A DNA stretch of 64,000 nucleotides from Pseudoroseicyclus tamaricis (lineage in GTDB: Bacteria; Pseudomonadota; Alphaproteobacteria; Rhodobacterales; Rhodobacteraceae), in NCBI RefSeq assembly GCF_012070395.1, contig NZ_JAAFYS010000002.1, positions 496,001 through 560,000 on the forward strand, given 5' to 3'. The notes under the pieces were generated by a model, which saw only the letters and a list, made by a program, of their open reading frames with translations, had not been told where the DNA came from and did not search any database. The position numbers and the translations under genes were made by a program. How positions within the stretch are numbered: position 1 is the stretch's first letter; each line of letters starts with the position of its first letter. Positions 35,579-43,533 of the stretch are shown one piece after another.

Positions 35579-37480
35579 ATGACCTACTTTCTAGAGAACG
35601 CATGGCTGCCCGAGCCTGCCCCCGCCGGCACCTGGCAGATCACCCTGACGAACCTGTCGGACGCGCCGCTGTCGGACTTCAAGCTGTCGCTGACCTCGAT
35701 CACGCGCATCATGCCGGAACACGAGATCACGGGCGCGGTCTTCCACAAACGGGCCGCCAACTTTCATGAGTTCGCCCCCGAGGACACCACGCCGCTGGCC
35801 AGCGGTGAGAGCTGGAGCTTTTCCGTCGAGGGGCTGAACCGCTCCCCGTTCCACCGCAACGACGCGGCCAAGACGGCGTGGATCACCACCTCGGACGGCA
35901 CGCACCATGACGTGGTGGTGGGCGATCTGACCCACGGGGGCATGACCCCCGTCCTGCCGCAACCGCGCCTGCCCGAAGGACGGCTGACGCTGCCCTTCGC
36001 CCTCCTGCCCTGGCCGAACGAGATCGACGCCGAGCCGGGAGAGGCCCCTGTCCTGCTGCACGCCGCCGGCGCCTCGACCGCCGATCTGCGGCTGATGATC
36101 TCCGTTGACGCGCTGCACGGCCGCCTGTTCCCGCAGGCCCGCCGGCTGTTCCAGCTGTCCGCCGTGCCGGGCAGCCGCGCCTTGCGCTTTGACACCGACG
36201 ACAGCCTGCCCGCCGAAGGCTACCGGCTCGACTTTGGCGGCGAGGTGACCCTGACCGCATCGGATGAGGCCGGGCGCCGCTACGGGCTGATCGCGCTGGC
36301 GCAGATGCTGCACGGCGCCTTCACCGATCCCGACTACAAGTTCCCCAGGGCGGGCCACATCACCGACGCGCCGCGTTACGGCTGGCGCGGCTGCCACCTC
36401 GATGTCTCGCGCCACTTCTGGCAGATCGACGAGGTCGCGCGCGTGGTCGACATCCTGGCCTGGCACAAGCTGAACATCTTCCACTGGCACCTGACCGATG
36501 ACGAAGGCTGGCGGGCCGAGATCAAGGCGCTGCCGCAGCTGACGAGCGCCGGCGCGACCCGCGGGGCCGAGCTGCCCAAGATGCTGCCGCAACTGGGCGA
36601 CGGCCCGGAGGCCAGGCGCCAGTACTACACGCAAGACGAGATGCGCGGCCTCGTGGCTCATGCAGCAAGCCTCGGCATCGAGGTCATGCCCGAGATCGAG
36701 ACGCCGGGCCACGCGATCTGCGTGCTGGCCGCGATGCCCGAACTGAAGGACCCCGATGAGGAGCCCAATTCCTACTTTTCCGTTCAGGGCTTCTTCAACA
36801 ACGCGCTGAACCCAGCGATGCCAGCCGTCTACGACATGCTGGAAAAGGTTTTCGACGAGATCATCGAGATCTTCCCGTCGAAGTATATCCACATCGGCGG
36901 CGACGAGGTCGCGGCGAATGCCTGGCTCGGCTCGCCGCGCGCGCGCGAGCTGATGGAGCAGGAAGGCCTCGATGGCACCTTCGAGCTGCAAAGCTGGTTC
37001 ATGCGCAAGATCAAGGCGATGCTGGATGCGCGCGGCAAGGTCATGGTTGGCTGGAACGAGATCGCCCATGGCGGCGGCGTCCCCCCCGAGGACACCATCG
37101 TGATGGCCTGGGAGAATCCCGGCGTCGGGATCGAGCTTGCGAAGGACGGCTACGGTGTCGTGATGACGCCCGGACAGGCCTACTACCTCGACATGGTGCA
37201 ATCGGGTGACTGGCTGGAGAACGGCGCCGGCTGGGCCGGACCTGTCCCCCCCGAGCAAAGCTACGCCTTCGAGGCGGAAGGCGATTTCCCAGAGGAGCTG
37301 CGCGACCGGATGCGCGGTATCCAGGCCTGCATCTGGTGCGAGCACTTCACCACCAAAGCCTGGTTCAACGACCTCGTCTTCCCGCGCCTCGGCGCGATGG
37401 CAGAGGCCGCCTGGACCGACAAGGCCCACAAGGACTGGCAGCGCTTCGCCCGCCAGGTCCGTCTGCACCCCACCCTTTGA
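35579..37480 (+). CDS. Family 20 beta-N-acetylhexosaminidase, cytosolic
   Basis: A 633-residue GH20 enzyme. An N-terminal beta domain (about 1-110, CHB_HEX-like) and a GH20b domain are followed by the catalytic barrel, with YGWRGCHLDVSRHFW, FHWHLTDDEGWR and the catalytic pair in HIGGDEVAANAW (D442-E443). The Asp polarises the substrate N-acetyl group. There is no signal peptide, so it cleaves imported GlcNAc-terminated saccharides in the cytosol. The gene is plainly linked to the adjacent importer and NagA/NagB. Confidence 0.95.
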   Translation: MTYFLENAWLPEPAPAGTWQITLTNLSDAPLSDFKLSLTSITRIMPEHEITGAVFHKRAANFHEFAPEDTTPLASGESWSFSVEGLNRSPFHRNDAAKTAWITTSDGTHHDVVVGDLTHGGMTPVLPQPRLPEGRLTLPFALLPWPNEIDAEPGEAPVLLHAAGASTADLRLMISVDALHGRLFPQARRLFQLSAVPGSRALRFDTDDSLPAEGYRLDFGGEVTLTASDEAGRRYGLIALAQMLHGAFTDPDYKFPRAGHITDAPRYGWRGCHLDVSRHFWQIDEVARVVDILAWHKLNIFHWHLTDDEGWRAEIKALPQLTSAGATRGAELPKMLPQLGDGPEARRQYYTQDEMRGLVAHAASLGIEVMPEIETPGHAICVLAAMPELKDPDEEPNSYFSVQGFFNNALNPAMPAVYDMLEKVFDEIIEIFPSKYIHIGGDEVAANAWLGSPRARELMEQEGLDGTFELQSWFMRKIKAMLDARGKVMVGWNEIAHGGGVPPEDTIVMAWENPGVGIELAKDGYGVVMTPGQAYYLDMVQSGDWLENGAGWAGPVPPEQSYAFEAEGDFPEELRDRMRGIQACIWCEHFTTKAWFNDLVFPRLGAMAEAAWTDKAHKDWQRFARQVRLHPTL

Positions 37481-37496
37481 GTCGAAAGTGACCTCC

Positions 37497-38930
37497 ATGC
37501 GTATCGCCGTCGGCGGCATTCACACCGAATGCTCGACCTATTCGCCCGTCCTGATGGAGCCAGAGGATTTTCGCGTCGTCCGCGGGGACGACCTTCTGGC
37601 GTCCCCTCACTTCGCTTTCCTCAAGGCCTTCAACGCCGACTTCGCCCCGCTGGTGCATGCCCGCGCCGTCGCGGGCGGGCCGCTTGCCCGGCCGACCTAC
37701 GATCTCTTCAAGACAGAGTTCCTGGATCGGCTGAAGGCGGCACAGCCGGTCGATGCCGTCTACCTTGCGATGCACGGGGCCATGCATGTCGACGGCATGT
37801 GGGACGCCGAGGGCGACTGGATCGCCGCCGTGCGCGAGGCGGTCGGCCCCGACATGCTCATCGCCTGCAGCTACGATCTGCACGGGAATGTCTCTCAAAA
37901 GATCGTCGACCAGATCGACATCTTCGCCGCCTACCGCACGGCCCCGCATATCGACATCGCCGAGACGATGACCGCCTCAGTCCAGATGCTCACGCGCGCG
38001 CTGAAGGAGGGAACCCGCCCGGGCGTCGTCCGCGTGCCAGTCCCGCACCTTCTGCCCGGCGAGCGGTCCTCGACCGAGGATGAACCGGCCCGCCGTCTCT
38101 ACGCCGATCTTCCAAAGCTGGAGAGCGAGGGCGTCTGGCGGACCGATCTGATGATCGGCTATGTCTGGGCCGACGAGCCGCGCGCCACCGCCTGCGCCGT
38201 GGTGACCGGCACGGACAGGGACGCTGCGGCCCGCGCCGGGGAGCGCATCGCGCAGGATTTCTGGAACGCGCGCGACGAGTTCCACTTCGGCCCCACCACC
38301 GGCCCGCTGGACGAGATGCTGAACATCGCCGCCAAGGCCACCACGCGCCCCGTGATCCTGGCCGACAGCGGCGACAACCCGACGGGCGGTGGCGTGGGCG
38401 ACCGCGGCGACGTGCTGGCCGCTCTGATCGCCGCCGGTTGGCAGGATGCGCTTGTGGCCGGCATCACCGACCGGCCGGCGGTCGAGGCTTGCTTCTCCGC
38501 CGGGGAAGCCGCGACGCTGGATTTGAAGATCGGCGGCACGCTCGACCCTGCGGGCGCCACGGTCGAGGCGACCGCCCGCGTGGAGCGCCTGCAAGACGCC
38601 ACCGACCCTGCGGAACGGCAGGCGGTCGTGCGCATCGGCGGCATTACCCTCGTGCTGGCCGCGCGGCGGCGGCCCTATCACAACATCGCAGACTTCGAGA
38701 TGCTGGGGCTCGACCCGAAAACCGTGTCGCTGCTGGTCGTAAAATCGGGCTACCTGTCGCCCGAGCTTGCCCCGCTGGCCAACCCCAGCCTGATGGCGCT
38801 GACCGACGGGGTCATCAACCAGGACATCCCGCGCCTGTCCAACCGGTTGCGGGCAAAGGGCACCCTGCCCTTCGAAGACCGCACGCACTACACCCCAGAG
38901 GCCGAGGTCTCCGCCCGGTTCCTCGGCTGA
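37497..38930 (+). CDS. M81-family metallopeptidase (MlrC-like), copy 2
   Basis: A 477-residue M81 protein. Motifs: GGIHTECSTYSP (6-17), LAMHGAMH (90-97), SYDLHGNVS (125-133), TAPHIDIAET (148-157) and DSGDNPTGGG in the MlrC domain. It is transcribed with GH20 (16-base gap) and MFS (3-base gap). The presence of a second, divergent M81 enzyme in one amino-sugar locus suggests amide or peptide bonds in the natural substrate. No export signal. The ATG at 37497 is supported by the family start MRIAVGGIHTE. Confidence 0.9.
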   Translation: MRIAVGGIHTECSTYSPVLMEPEDFRVVRGDDLLASPHFAFLKAFNADFAPLVHARAVAGGPLARPTYDLFKTEFLDRLKAAQPVDAVYLAMHGAMHVDGMWDAEGDWIAAVREAVGPDMLIACSYDLHGNVSQKIVDQIDIFAAYRTAPHIDIAETMTASVQMLTRALKEGTRPGVVRVPVPHLLPGERSSTEDEPARRLYADLPKLESEGVWRTDLMIGYVWADEPRATACAVVTGTDRDAAARAGERIAQDFWNARDEFHFGPTTGPLDEMLNIAAKATTRPVILADSGDNPTGGGVGDRGDVLAALIAAGWQDALVAGITDRPAVEACFSAGEAATLDLKIGGTLDPAGATVEATARVERLQDATDPAERQAVVRIGGITLVLAARRRPYHNIADFEMLGLDPKTVSLLVVKSGYLSPELAPLANPSLMALTDGVINQDIPRLSNRLRAKGTLPFEDRTHYTPEAEVSARFLG

Positions 38931-38933
38931 TCC

Positions 38934-40130
38934 GTGAACGCCTGGCTATCCATCCTGCGCGACCGTGCGGTCGTGCGCGCCTCGGCTGCGGCGATCTTCC
39001 TTTACGGATTCTCCGGCGCGGCCACCGCGCCCTACCAGTCGGTCATCGGCATCCGCGAGCTCGGCCTGTCGGACGCCGCCTACGCGGCGGTGGCCCTGGT
39101 GGGCGCGGTGTTCCAGGTGCTGATCGCGGTCGGAACCGGCTACCTGTCGGACCGTGCGCAAAGCTACCGCACGCCGCTCATCGTCATGGCGAGCTTCGGC
39201 TTCGTGGGCTACGGCATGGTCTGGCTCTACCCGTCGCAGGCGACCTTCGCCATCGCCCTCATCGGGCCGCTGGCGATGTTCCATGCCACGAATTCGCTGC
39301 TCTTCGGCAATGTCCGCGCGCAGACTTCCGACTTCGCGCCGGCCGAGGCGGCCATCGCCAACGCGCTGATGCGCATGATGATCTCGCTGTCCTGGGTTCT
39401 GGTTCCCGGCATCGTCGGCCTCTACCTCGCCCGGCGAGAGAGCATGATCGACGCCTACGGGATCGCGGCCCTCGTAGGGCTTGCCTGCGTGCTGACGATC
39501 CTCTTCGGTGTGAAGGCCAGGGCCGCCCCCGCGCAGGCCACCGGCCCGCGTCCGGCAATGCTGCCGGACCTGATCAGCGTGCTGTCCTGGGGCATGGGCC
39601 TGCGCATCGCGGGGGTCGCCCTGATCACGCAGGTCTTGACCGTCAACGCCACCGTCCTGCCGCTGATCGTGACCGGGCGCGCGAACGGGGCCGCCTCGGA
39701 CATCGGCTTTCTGGTGGGGCTCGTCGCGGTGCTGGAGGTCATCTTCATGATCGCCTGGGCCAGCGCCGTGCGCCACATCCACCTGACGACGGCGCTGGCC
39801 ATCTCGGCCCTGCTCTATCTGGCGTATCTCACGGCCATCGCCATGGCCTCGGCGCCCTGGCACGTCTACGCGGCGAGCGTCGTCGCGGGCATCGCCGCAG
39901 CGGGCATCATCTCGCTGCCCATCAGCTACCTGCTCGATCTGATCAGCAACCGGCCGGGCCTGTCGGCCTCGCTCATTGCGGTGAACATGTTCCTCGGGGC
40001 GGCGCTGGGGTCGGGCATCTTCGCGCTTGGCACGGCGGTGGGCGGCTACGGCACCGCCTCGGTCATGGGCGGCATCGCCGGCGTCGCCGGGGCGGCATTG
40101 CTGCTTGCGCTGGAACGGCGATCCCCATGA
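38934..40130 (+). CDS. MFS transporter, sugar-efflux (SET)-like
   Basis: A 398-residue major facilitator with twelve predicted helices, starting with GTG three bases after the M81 stop. GTGYLSDRAQSYRTPLI is the MFS loop 2-3 motif (GxxxDRxGRR-like). The overall shape and the linkage to sugar genes resemble sugar efflux transporters (SetA type). It might export a surplus sugar or a by-product, or import a breakdown product; direction cannot be judged. Confidence 0.82.
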   Translation: MNAWLSILRDRAVVRASAAAIFLYGFSGAATAPYQSVIGIRELGLSDAAYAAVALVGAVFQVLIAVGTGYLSDRAQSYRTPLIVMASFGFVGYGMVWLYPSQATFAIALIGPLAMFHATNSLLFGNVRAQTSDFAPAEAAIANALMRMMISLSWVLVPGIVGLYLARRESMIDAYGIAALVGLACVLTILFGVKARAAPAQATGPRPAMLPDLISVLSWGMGLRIAGVALITQVLTVNATVLPLIVTGRANGAASDIGFLVGLVAVLEVIFMIAWASAVRHIHLTTALAISALLYLAYLTAIAMASAPWHVYAASVVAGIAAAGIISLPISYLLDLISNRPGLSASLIAVNMFLGAALGSGIFALGTAVGGYGTASVMGGIAGVAGAALLLALERRSP

Positions 40131-40261
40131 TTGCGCGGGAGCTCTGCACGGGCGACCCCGCCGGAATTGCGGCCGCGGTGGACGGCGGGACCGATCGCAA
40201 GACAGCCGCAGCCCTGCGCTGCGCGCTGGATCAGCTCGAGGTTTCTCCCACCCGCGGGTGA
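40127..40261 (+). CDS. Small ORF after the MFS gene, doubtful
   Basis: A 44-codon frame whose ATG overlaps the MFS stop (ATGA) and whose end overlaps the convergent nagB by 31 bases. It reads MIARELCTGDPAGIAAAVDG at the start and matches no family I know. The coupled start argues for translation, the length and overlap against a function. It may be the stump of a deleted gene. Confidence 0.25.
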   Translation: MIARELCTGDPAGIAAAVDGGTDRKTAAALRCALDQLEVSPTRG

Positions 40262-41010
40262 ACCTGTTCGTAATAGTCGCGCAGCTCCAATGCGCCCGCC
40301 GCGGCCTCGTCCAGCACGACCGTCACCTTGCGGTGCATCTGCAGCGCCGAAGCGGGACAGGCGGCAGCCACCGGCCCCTCGATCATGCGGGCCACCACAT
40401 CGGCCTTCTCGGCACCGTAGGCCAGAAGAACGACCTCCTGCGCGCGCAGGATCGTCCCGATCCCCATGGTGATCGCCAGCCGCGGCACATCCTGCGGATC
40501 GTCGAAGTAGCGGGCATTGGCCTCCCGCGTCGAGCGCGTCAGCGTCTTGATCCGGGTGAGCGACGACAGGCTCGACGTGGGCTCGTTGAAGCCGATGTGC
40601 CCGTTGAGCCCAAGTCCCAGTAATTGCAGGCCGATGTCGCCTGCCCTTGCAATCGCGGCCTCGTAGCGCTCGGCCTCGGCCTCCGCGTCGGGCGCATCGC
40701 CGTGCGGAAGGAAGGCCCGCCCCGGGTCGATGTCCACGTGGTCGAAGAGCTTTTCACGCATATAGTGCCAGTAGGAGCACGGGTGCGTCTCCGGCAGCCC
40801 GACATATTCGTCGAGGTTGAACGACGTCGCCTGCGCGAAACTGACCTCCCCGGCCCGGTGGCGCGCGATGAGGTTGGCATAGACCATCTCCATCGTCCCG
40901 CCCGTGGCCAGCCCAAGGACGGTGTCCGGTTGCCGGTTCAGGCGCGCGGCGATCAGGCTGGCCGCGCAATCTGTTGCGAGCGCCTTGGTCTGGTGGATCA
41001 GGATCTTCAT
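40231..41010 (-). CDS. nagB: Glucosamine-6-phosphate deaminase
   Basis: A 259-residue NagB, converting GlcN-6-P to fructose-6-phosphate and ammonia. Motifs: LGLATGGTMEMVY (phosphate loop), TSFNLDEYVGLP (catalytic Asp), GLGLNGHIGFNEP and the following TRIKTLT. The length is that of the family. The ATG at 41010 lies 7 bases after ridA. It converges on the MFS gene. It completes the GlcNAc route with the ROK kinase and NagA. Confidence 0.95.
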   Translation of the reverse strand: MKILIHQTKALATDCAASLIAARLNRQPDTVLGLATGGTMEMVYANLIARHRAGEVSFAQATSFNLDEYVGLPETHPCSYWHYMREKLFDHVDIDPGRAFLPHGDAPDAEAEAERYEAAIARAGDIGLQLLGLGLNGHIGFNEPTSSLSSLTRIKTLTRSTREANARYFDDPQDVPRLAITMGIGTILRAQEVVLLAYGAEKADVVARMIEGPVAAACPASALQMHRKVTVVLDEAAAGALELRDYYEQVHPRVGETSS

Positions 41011-41017
41011 GCCGGGT

Positions 41018-41410
41018 TCAGATCGGCTTCCAGGCGAGGACGTCGATTTCCACCTTCGCATCGACCATCAGGCGCGATTCAACCGTCGAGCGCGCCGGGG
41101 GGTTCGGCCCGAAATGCTTGGCAAAGACCGCGTTGAAGGACGAGAAGTCCCGCGCGTCGTCAAGCCAGCAGTTCACCTTGACCACGTCTTCCAGCCCGCA
41201 ATCGGCCAGCGCCAGCACCTCGATGATGTTGGCCATGACCTGTTCGGTCTGTGCCACGATTCCGCCGGTCACGACCTCGCCGTCGACCGTCGGCACCTGA
41301 CCCGACACGTGAACGTAGTCGCCCGCCCGGACGGCCTTGGCGAAGGGGCGCTTCTGCCCGCCTGCCTGCGCATCGGCGCTCTCGTAACGGATCAGGGATT
41401 GTTGTGACAT
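41018..41410 (-). CDS. ridA: RidA-family enamine/imine deaminase
   Basis: A 130-residue Rid protein, beginning MSQQSLIRYESADAQAGGQK. VHVSGQVP, the CWLDD turn and the key arginine in PPARSTVES mark the family, which hydrolyses 2-aminoacrylate and related imines made by PLP enzymes. It is co-transcribed with nagB. The dehydratase-like PLP enzyme at 30573 would give it a substrate. Other readings of the family (subgroups Rid2-Rid7) are possible. Confidence 0.9.
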   Translation of the reverse strand: MSQQSLIRYESADAQAGGQKRPFAKAVRAGDYVHVSGQVPTVDGEVVTGGIVAQTEQVMANIIEVLALADCGLEDVVKVNCWLDDARDFSSFNAVFAKHFGPNPPARSTVESRLMVDAKVEIDVLAWKPI

Positions 41411-41762
41411 TACGGGACTTTCCGCCTTATTTTCCGGCGTCCAAGCTCCCATGACGGGGCGCGGATTACAAGGGCAGGCGGCCGCTTTGAGCCCGAGAAA
41501 GCGGCTTATCTGGCTGTCGTGCGACCCGAACGCTTGCAGGCAACGTCGTGCCCACGCCGCGGCGCATCTTCCCGAAAACAGCCGGTGCCTTTCCCGCGCG
41601 GCCCGCGCCAGCCTGCCGAGGTCAGCTGTGCGGGGCAGAGCTGCCATCGGCCCATGCACTCGGTTAATTCTGCGTTTATGGAATGTCCTGTGTGGGCAGG
41701 CGGGTAATAGACTTTCATTCGATCTGTTACCTTGGAGCCTCAAGCGGACTTAGGCTCAAGAC
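41411..41762. other. Spacer between ridA and IS remnants
   Basis: About 350 bases. The right part becomes AT-richer, with TAGACTTTCATTCGATCTGT near 41707, and abuts insertion-sequence debris. No frame resembles a known protein. It should include the ridA-nagB promoter near 41420-41460; no copy of the GAAA-n-TTTC palindrome was found there. Confidence 0.45.
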
Positions 41763-42011
41763 TCATAGCCAATAGATGAAAGTTGCGGCGAGAGCGATCG
41801 CGGAGAAGAAGGCGTTTGGGCATCTGTCATACCTTGTCGCGACACGGCGTCAGTCCTTGAGCCTGACGAATATGATCTCGATACGGGTCCGGCGCTTGTA
41901 GCGGCGTTTGTCGTGTTTGACCGTTGGTCTGCGTTGTCTTCGGCCTCGGAGGCAGTGGCGTATCCCTCTGTCTTGCAACGCTTCTCGGAACCAATCGACG
42001 TCGTAGCCCCT
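41763..42011 (-). mobile_element. IS5-family transposase C-terminal fragment with nonsense codon
   Basis: 83 codons of an IS5-type (IS427-like) DDE transposase end: RGYDVDWFREALQDRGIR, HDKRRYKRRTRIEIIFVRLK, then a TGA where the family has Trp (KDWRR), then RRVATRYDRCPNAFFSAIAL and AATFIYWL. The catalytic Asp residues upstream are missing. It is a dead remnant. It directly adjoins an IS3-type remnant on the other strand, so this spot has taken several insertions. Confidence 0.85.
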
Positions 42012-42073
42012 GACCTGAGTCCCGAATCTTCCTCCAGTTTGAAGTAGAGCCCGCGCCAGCCAGGAGACGGACG

Positions 42074-42582
42074 ATGAAGCGATCAAGGTTCACGGAAGAG
42101 CAGACCATCTGGATGCTGAGGGATCAGGAGGCCGGCATGGCTACGGCCGAGGTCGGCCGCAAGCATGGGGTCAGAACGACGACGTTCTACAAATACAAGG
42201 CGCGGTTTGGCGGCCTTGAGGTGTTAGATGCGCGGCGGCTGAAAGCGCTTGAGGACCAGAAAGCCAAGCCGAAGAAGCTGCTGGCGGAGGCCATGCTCGA
42301 CAGCCCCGAGGAGGCCAAATCAATCCAGTGGATCGATTTGCCGAGGGGCAATCCTGAAGGATGTCGCATCGCGAAAGTGGTAACGCCCGGCGTGAAGCGG
42401 GAAGCGGTGGCGCATGTCGTGGCGGTCAACGGGTTGAGCCAACGGCAGGCGTGCAAGGCACTGGTGGTGGACCGGTCGAGCGTGCGTGCGGCCGGACGAC
42501 GCCGGAGCAAGGGCTACGATGAAGGTCGTCGCGGCCGAGAGGCGACGGTTCGGCTATCGCCGTATCCACGTGATGCTGGCCA
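42074..42582 (+). mobile_element. IS3-family (IS407-like) orfA and partial orfB, disrupted
   Basis: OrfA starts MKRSRFTEEQTIWMLRDQEA and runs through FYKYKARFGG and LKALEDQKAKPKKLLAEAML, as in IS407-group elements. After MLD it is interrupted by about 45 extra bases holding a palindrome; the true OrfA end (ILKDVASRKW, stop) can be read in another frame beyond it. OrfB follows with REAVAHVVAVNGLSQRQACK and, after another frame change, AAERRRFGYRRIHVML, then stops matching. The DDE core and the right end are lost. Confidence 0.82.
42313..42342. repeat. Near-perfect 30-base palindrome inserted in IS3 orfA
   Basis: CAAATCAATCCA and TGGATCGATTTG form arms with one mismatch around a single G; flanking GGC/GCC extends the symmetry. 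The block of about 45 bases around it is absent from normal orfA and shifts its frame. It looks like a small mobile palindrome (REP- or MITE-like). Confidence 0.6.
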
Positions 42583-42917
42583 TCCGCGCCAAGGGGCATT
42601 TCTGGCTGGCGACGCGGCCCGATTGGGTGGCCGAGTTCTCGCTCGTCGGCGCCCTCTCCTCCGTCAAGCCGCTCGGCAAATGGTGGGCCGCCGTGCCCCG
42701 CGAGCGCTGGCCCGATCACGAGGGGGCGCGGGCCTACCTGCAGTCGAACTAGAGCGAGCCCTGGGGCGACCGGCCGCAGGAGATCGTCTTCATCGGTGCC
42801 GGCATCGACTGGCCGGCGCTAAAGGCGCGGCTCGACGCCGCCCTGCTTGAGGGCGCCGTGGGCCCGACCTCCCTGCCCGACCCCTACCCCACCTGGCGCC
42901 GCGCGGAGGCGGCGTGA
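42583..42917 (+). pseudogene. CobW-family (COG0523) GTPase C-terminal fragment with amber codon
   Basis: Directly after the IS3 remnant, in the same frame, the sequence reads IRAKGHFWLATRPDWVAEFS and later KPLGKWWAAVPRERWPD, the C-terminal CobW domain of metal-chaperone GTPases. A TAG at 42750-42752 replaces the usual Trp (YLQSN-stop-SEPWGD), and the frame then continues with RPQEIVFIGAGIDWPALKA to the natural stop at 42917. The GTPase domain with its Cys metal motif is gone. A deletion between the IS and the gene is the simplest cause. Confidence 0.82.
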
Positions 42918-42972
42918 TGGGCGCAGGCCAGCCAGTTGCGGCACTCACCGGATCCCCAGAGGGGGCGCGGCC

Positions 42973-43443
42973 ATGATCGGCAACCTTGGTCGCACGAGCC
43001 TGAAGAGGCGCCGGCGCGAGGGAGAGCCGATGCGGGAGTTCGAGCGGCTCCCGCCCGCCCTCCGCCTCTGGGTGGCCCGCGCGATCCTCCCGTGGCGGCC
43101 GGTGTCGGCTCACCGCGCCTACCGGCAGGCCCTTGCAAGCACGGGATCCCATGGCGCAGCTCTGACGGAGCTGGACGACCTGGAGCGGCGGCTTGTCCCC
43201 CGGGGTGCCATTCGTGTCTGGGGCGCGGCCTATCCGGCCCCGATGGTGGCGCGCGAGTGGGCCGCCGAACGTCGCGCCGCGCCGCCCCTTGGCACGAGGT
43301 CGCTCAGGATCGGCAGCCCGCAACGGTCAACCGCCCCCCTCTGCCCGCGAGACCGCCTCCCGTTCGGGCTCTCGCGGTATGGGTCAGGCCGAGGTCCCAT
43401 CCGGAGGGAGCCACGCCGGTCGGCATGTTACAATGTCACATAA
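42973..43443 (+). CDS. DUF6525-like small protein
   Basis: A 156-codon frame starting MIGNLGRTSLKRRRREGEPM followed by REFERLPPALRLWVARAILP and WRPVSAHRAYRQAL. The basic start, 'FERLPPALRLW' and 'ALPW' pattern fit DUF6525, small basic proteins of Rhodobacterales with unknown role. Only the first 95 or so residues look like the family; the Arg/Pro/Ser-rich remainder up to 43443 may be read-through after a frame change, so the 3' end is doubtful. It follows the broken CobW gene by 55 bases. Confidence 0.55.
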   Translation: MIGNLGRTSLKRRRREGEPMREFERLPPALRLWVARAILPWRPVSAHRAYRQALASTGSHGAALTELDDLERRLVPRGAIRVWGAAYPAPMVAREWAAERRAAPPLGTRSLRIGSPQRSTAPLCPRDRLPFGLSRYGSGRGPIRREPRRSACYNVT

Positions 43444-43450
43444 CTTGCAT
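43433..43450 (+). promoter_or_regulatory. Possible Pho box before phoX
   Basis: ATGTCAC-ATAA-CTTGCAT has two heptamers 11 bases apart, each matching CTGTCAT at 5 of 7 positions. It lies 83 bases before the PhoX start. PhoB control of phoX is common, but this match is only fair. Confidence 0.35.
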
Positions 43451-43533
43451 GAAGACTTGCTACCTCGTCCGGGCGCCCCGCCGACGATGATCTCACCGGC
43501 GATGCGGCGGCTCAGAAAGAACAGGGAAACCTC

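Noticed and set aside
38438-40261. A 607-codon plus-strand frame across the M81 and MFS genes
   Set aside because: It is out of frame with both real genes, Arg/Gly-rich, and only its last 44 codons (40127-40261) fall outside them.
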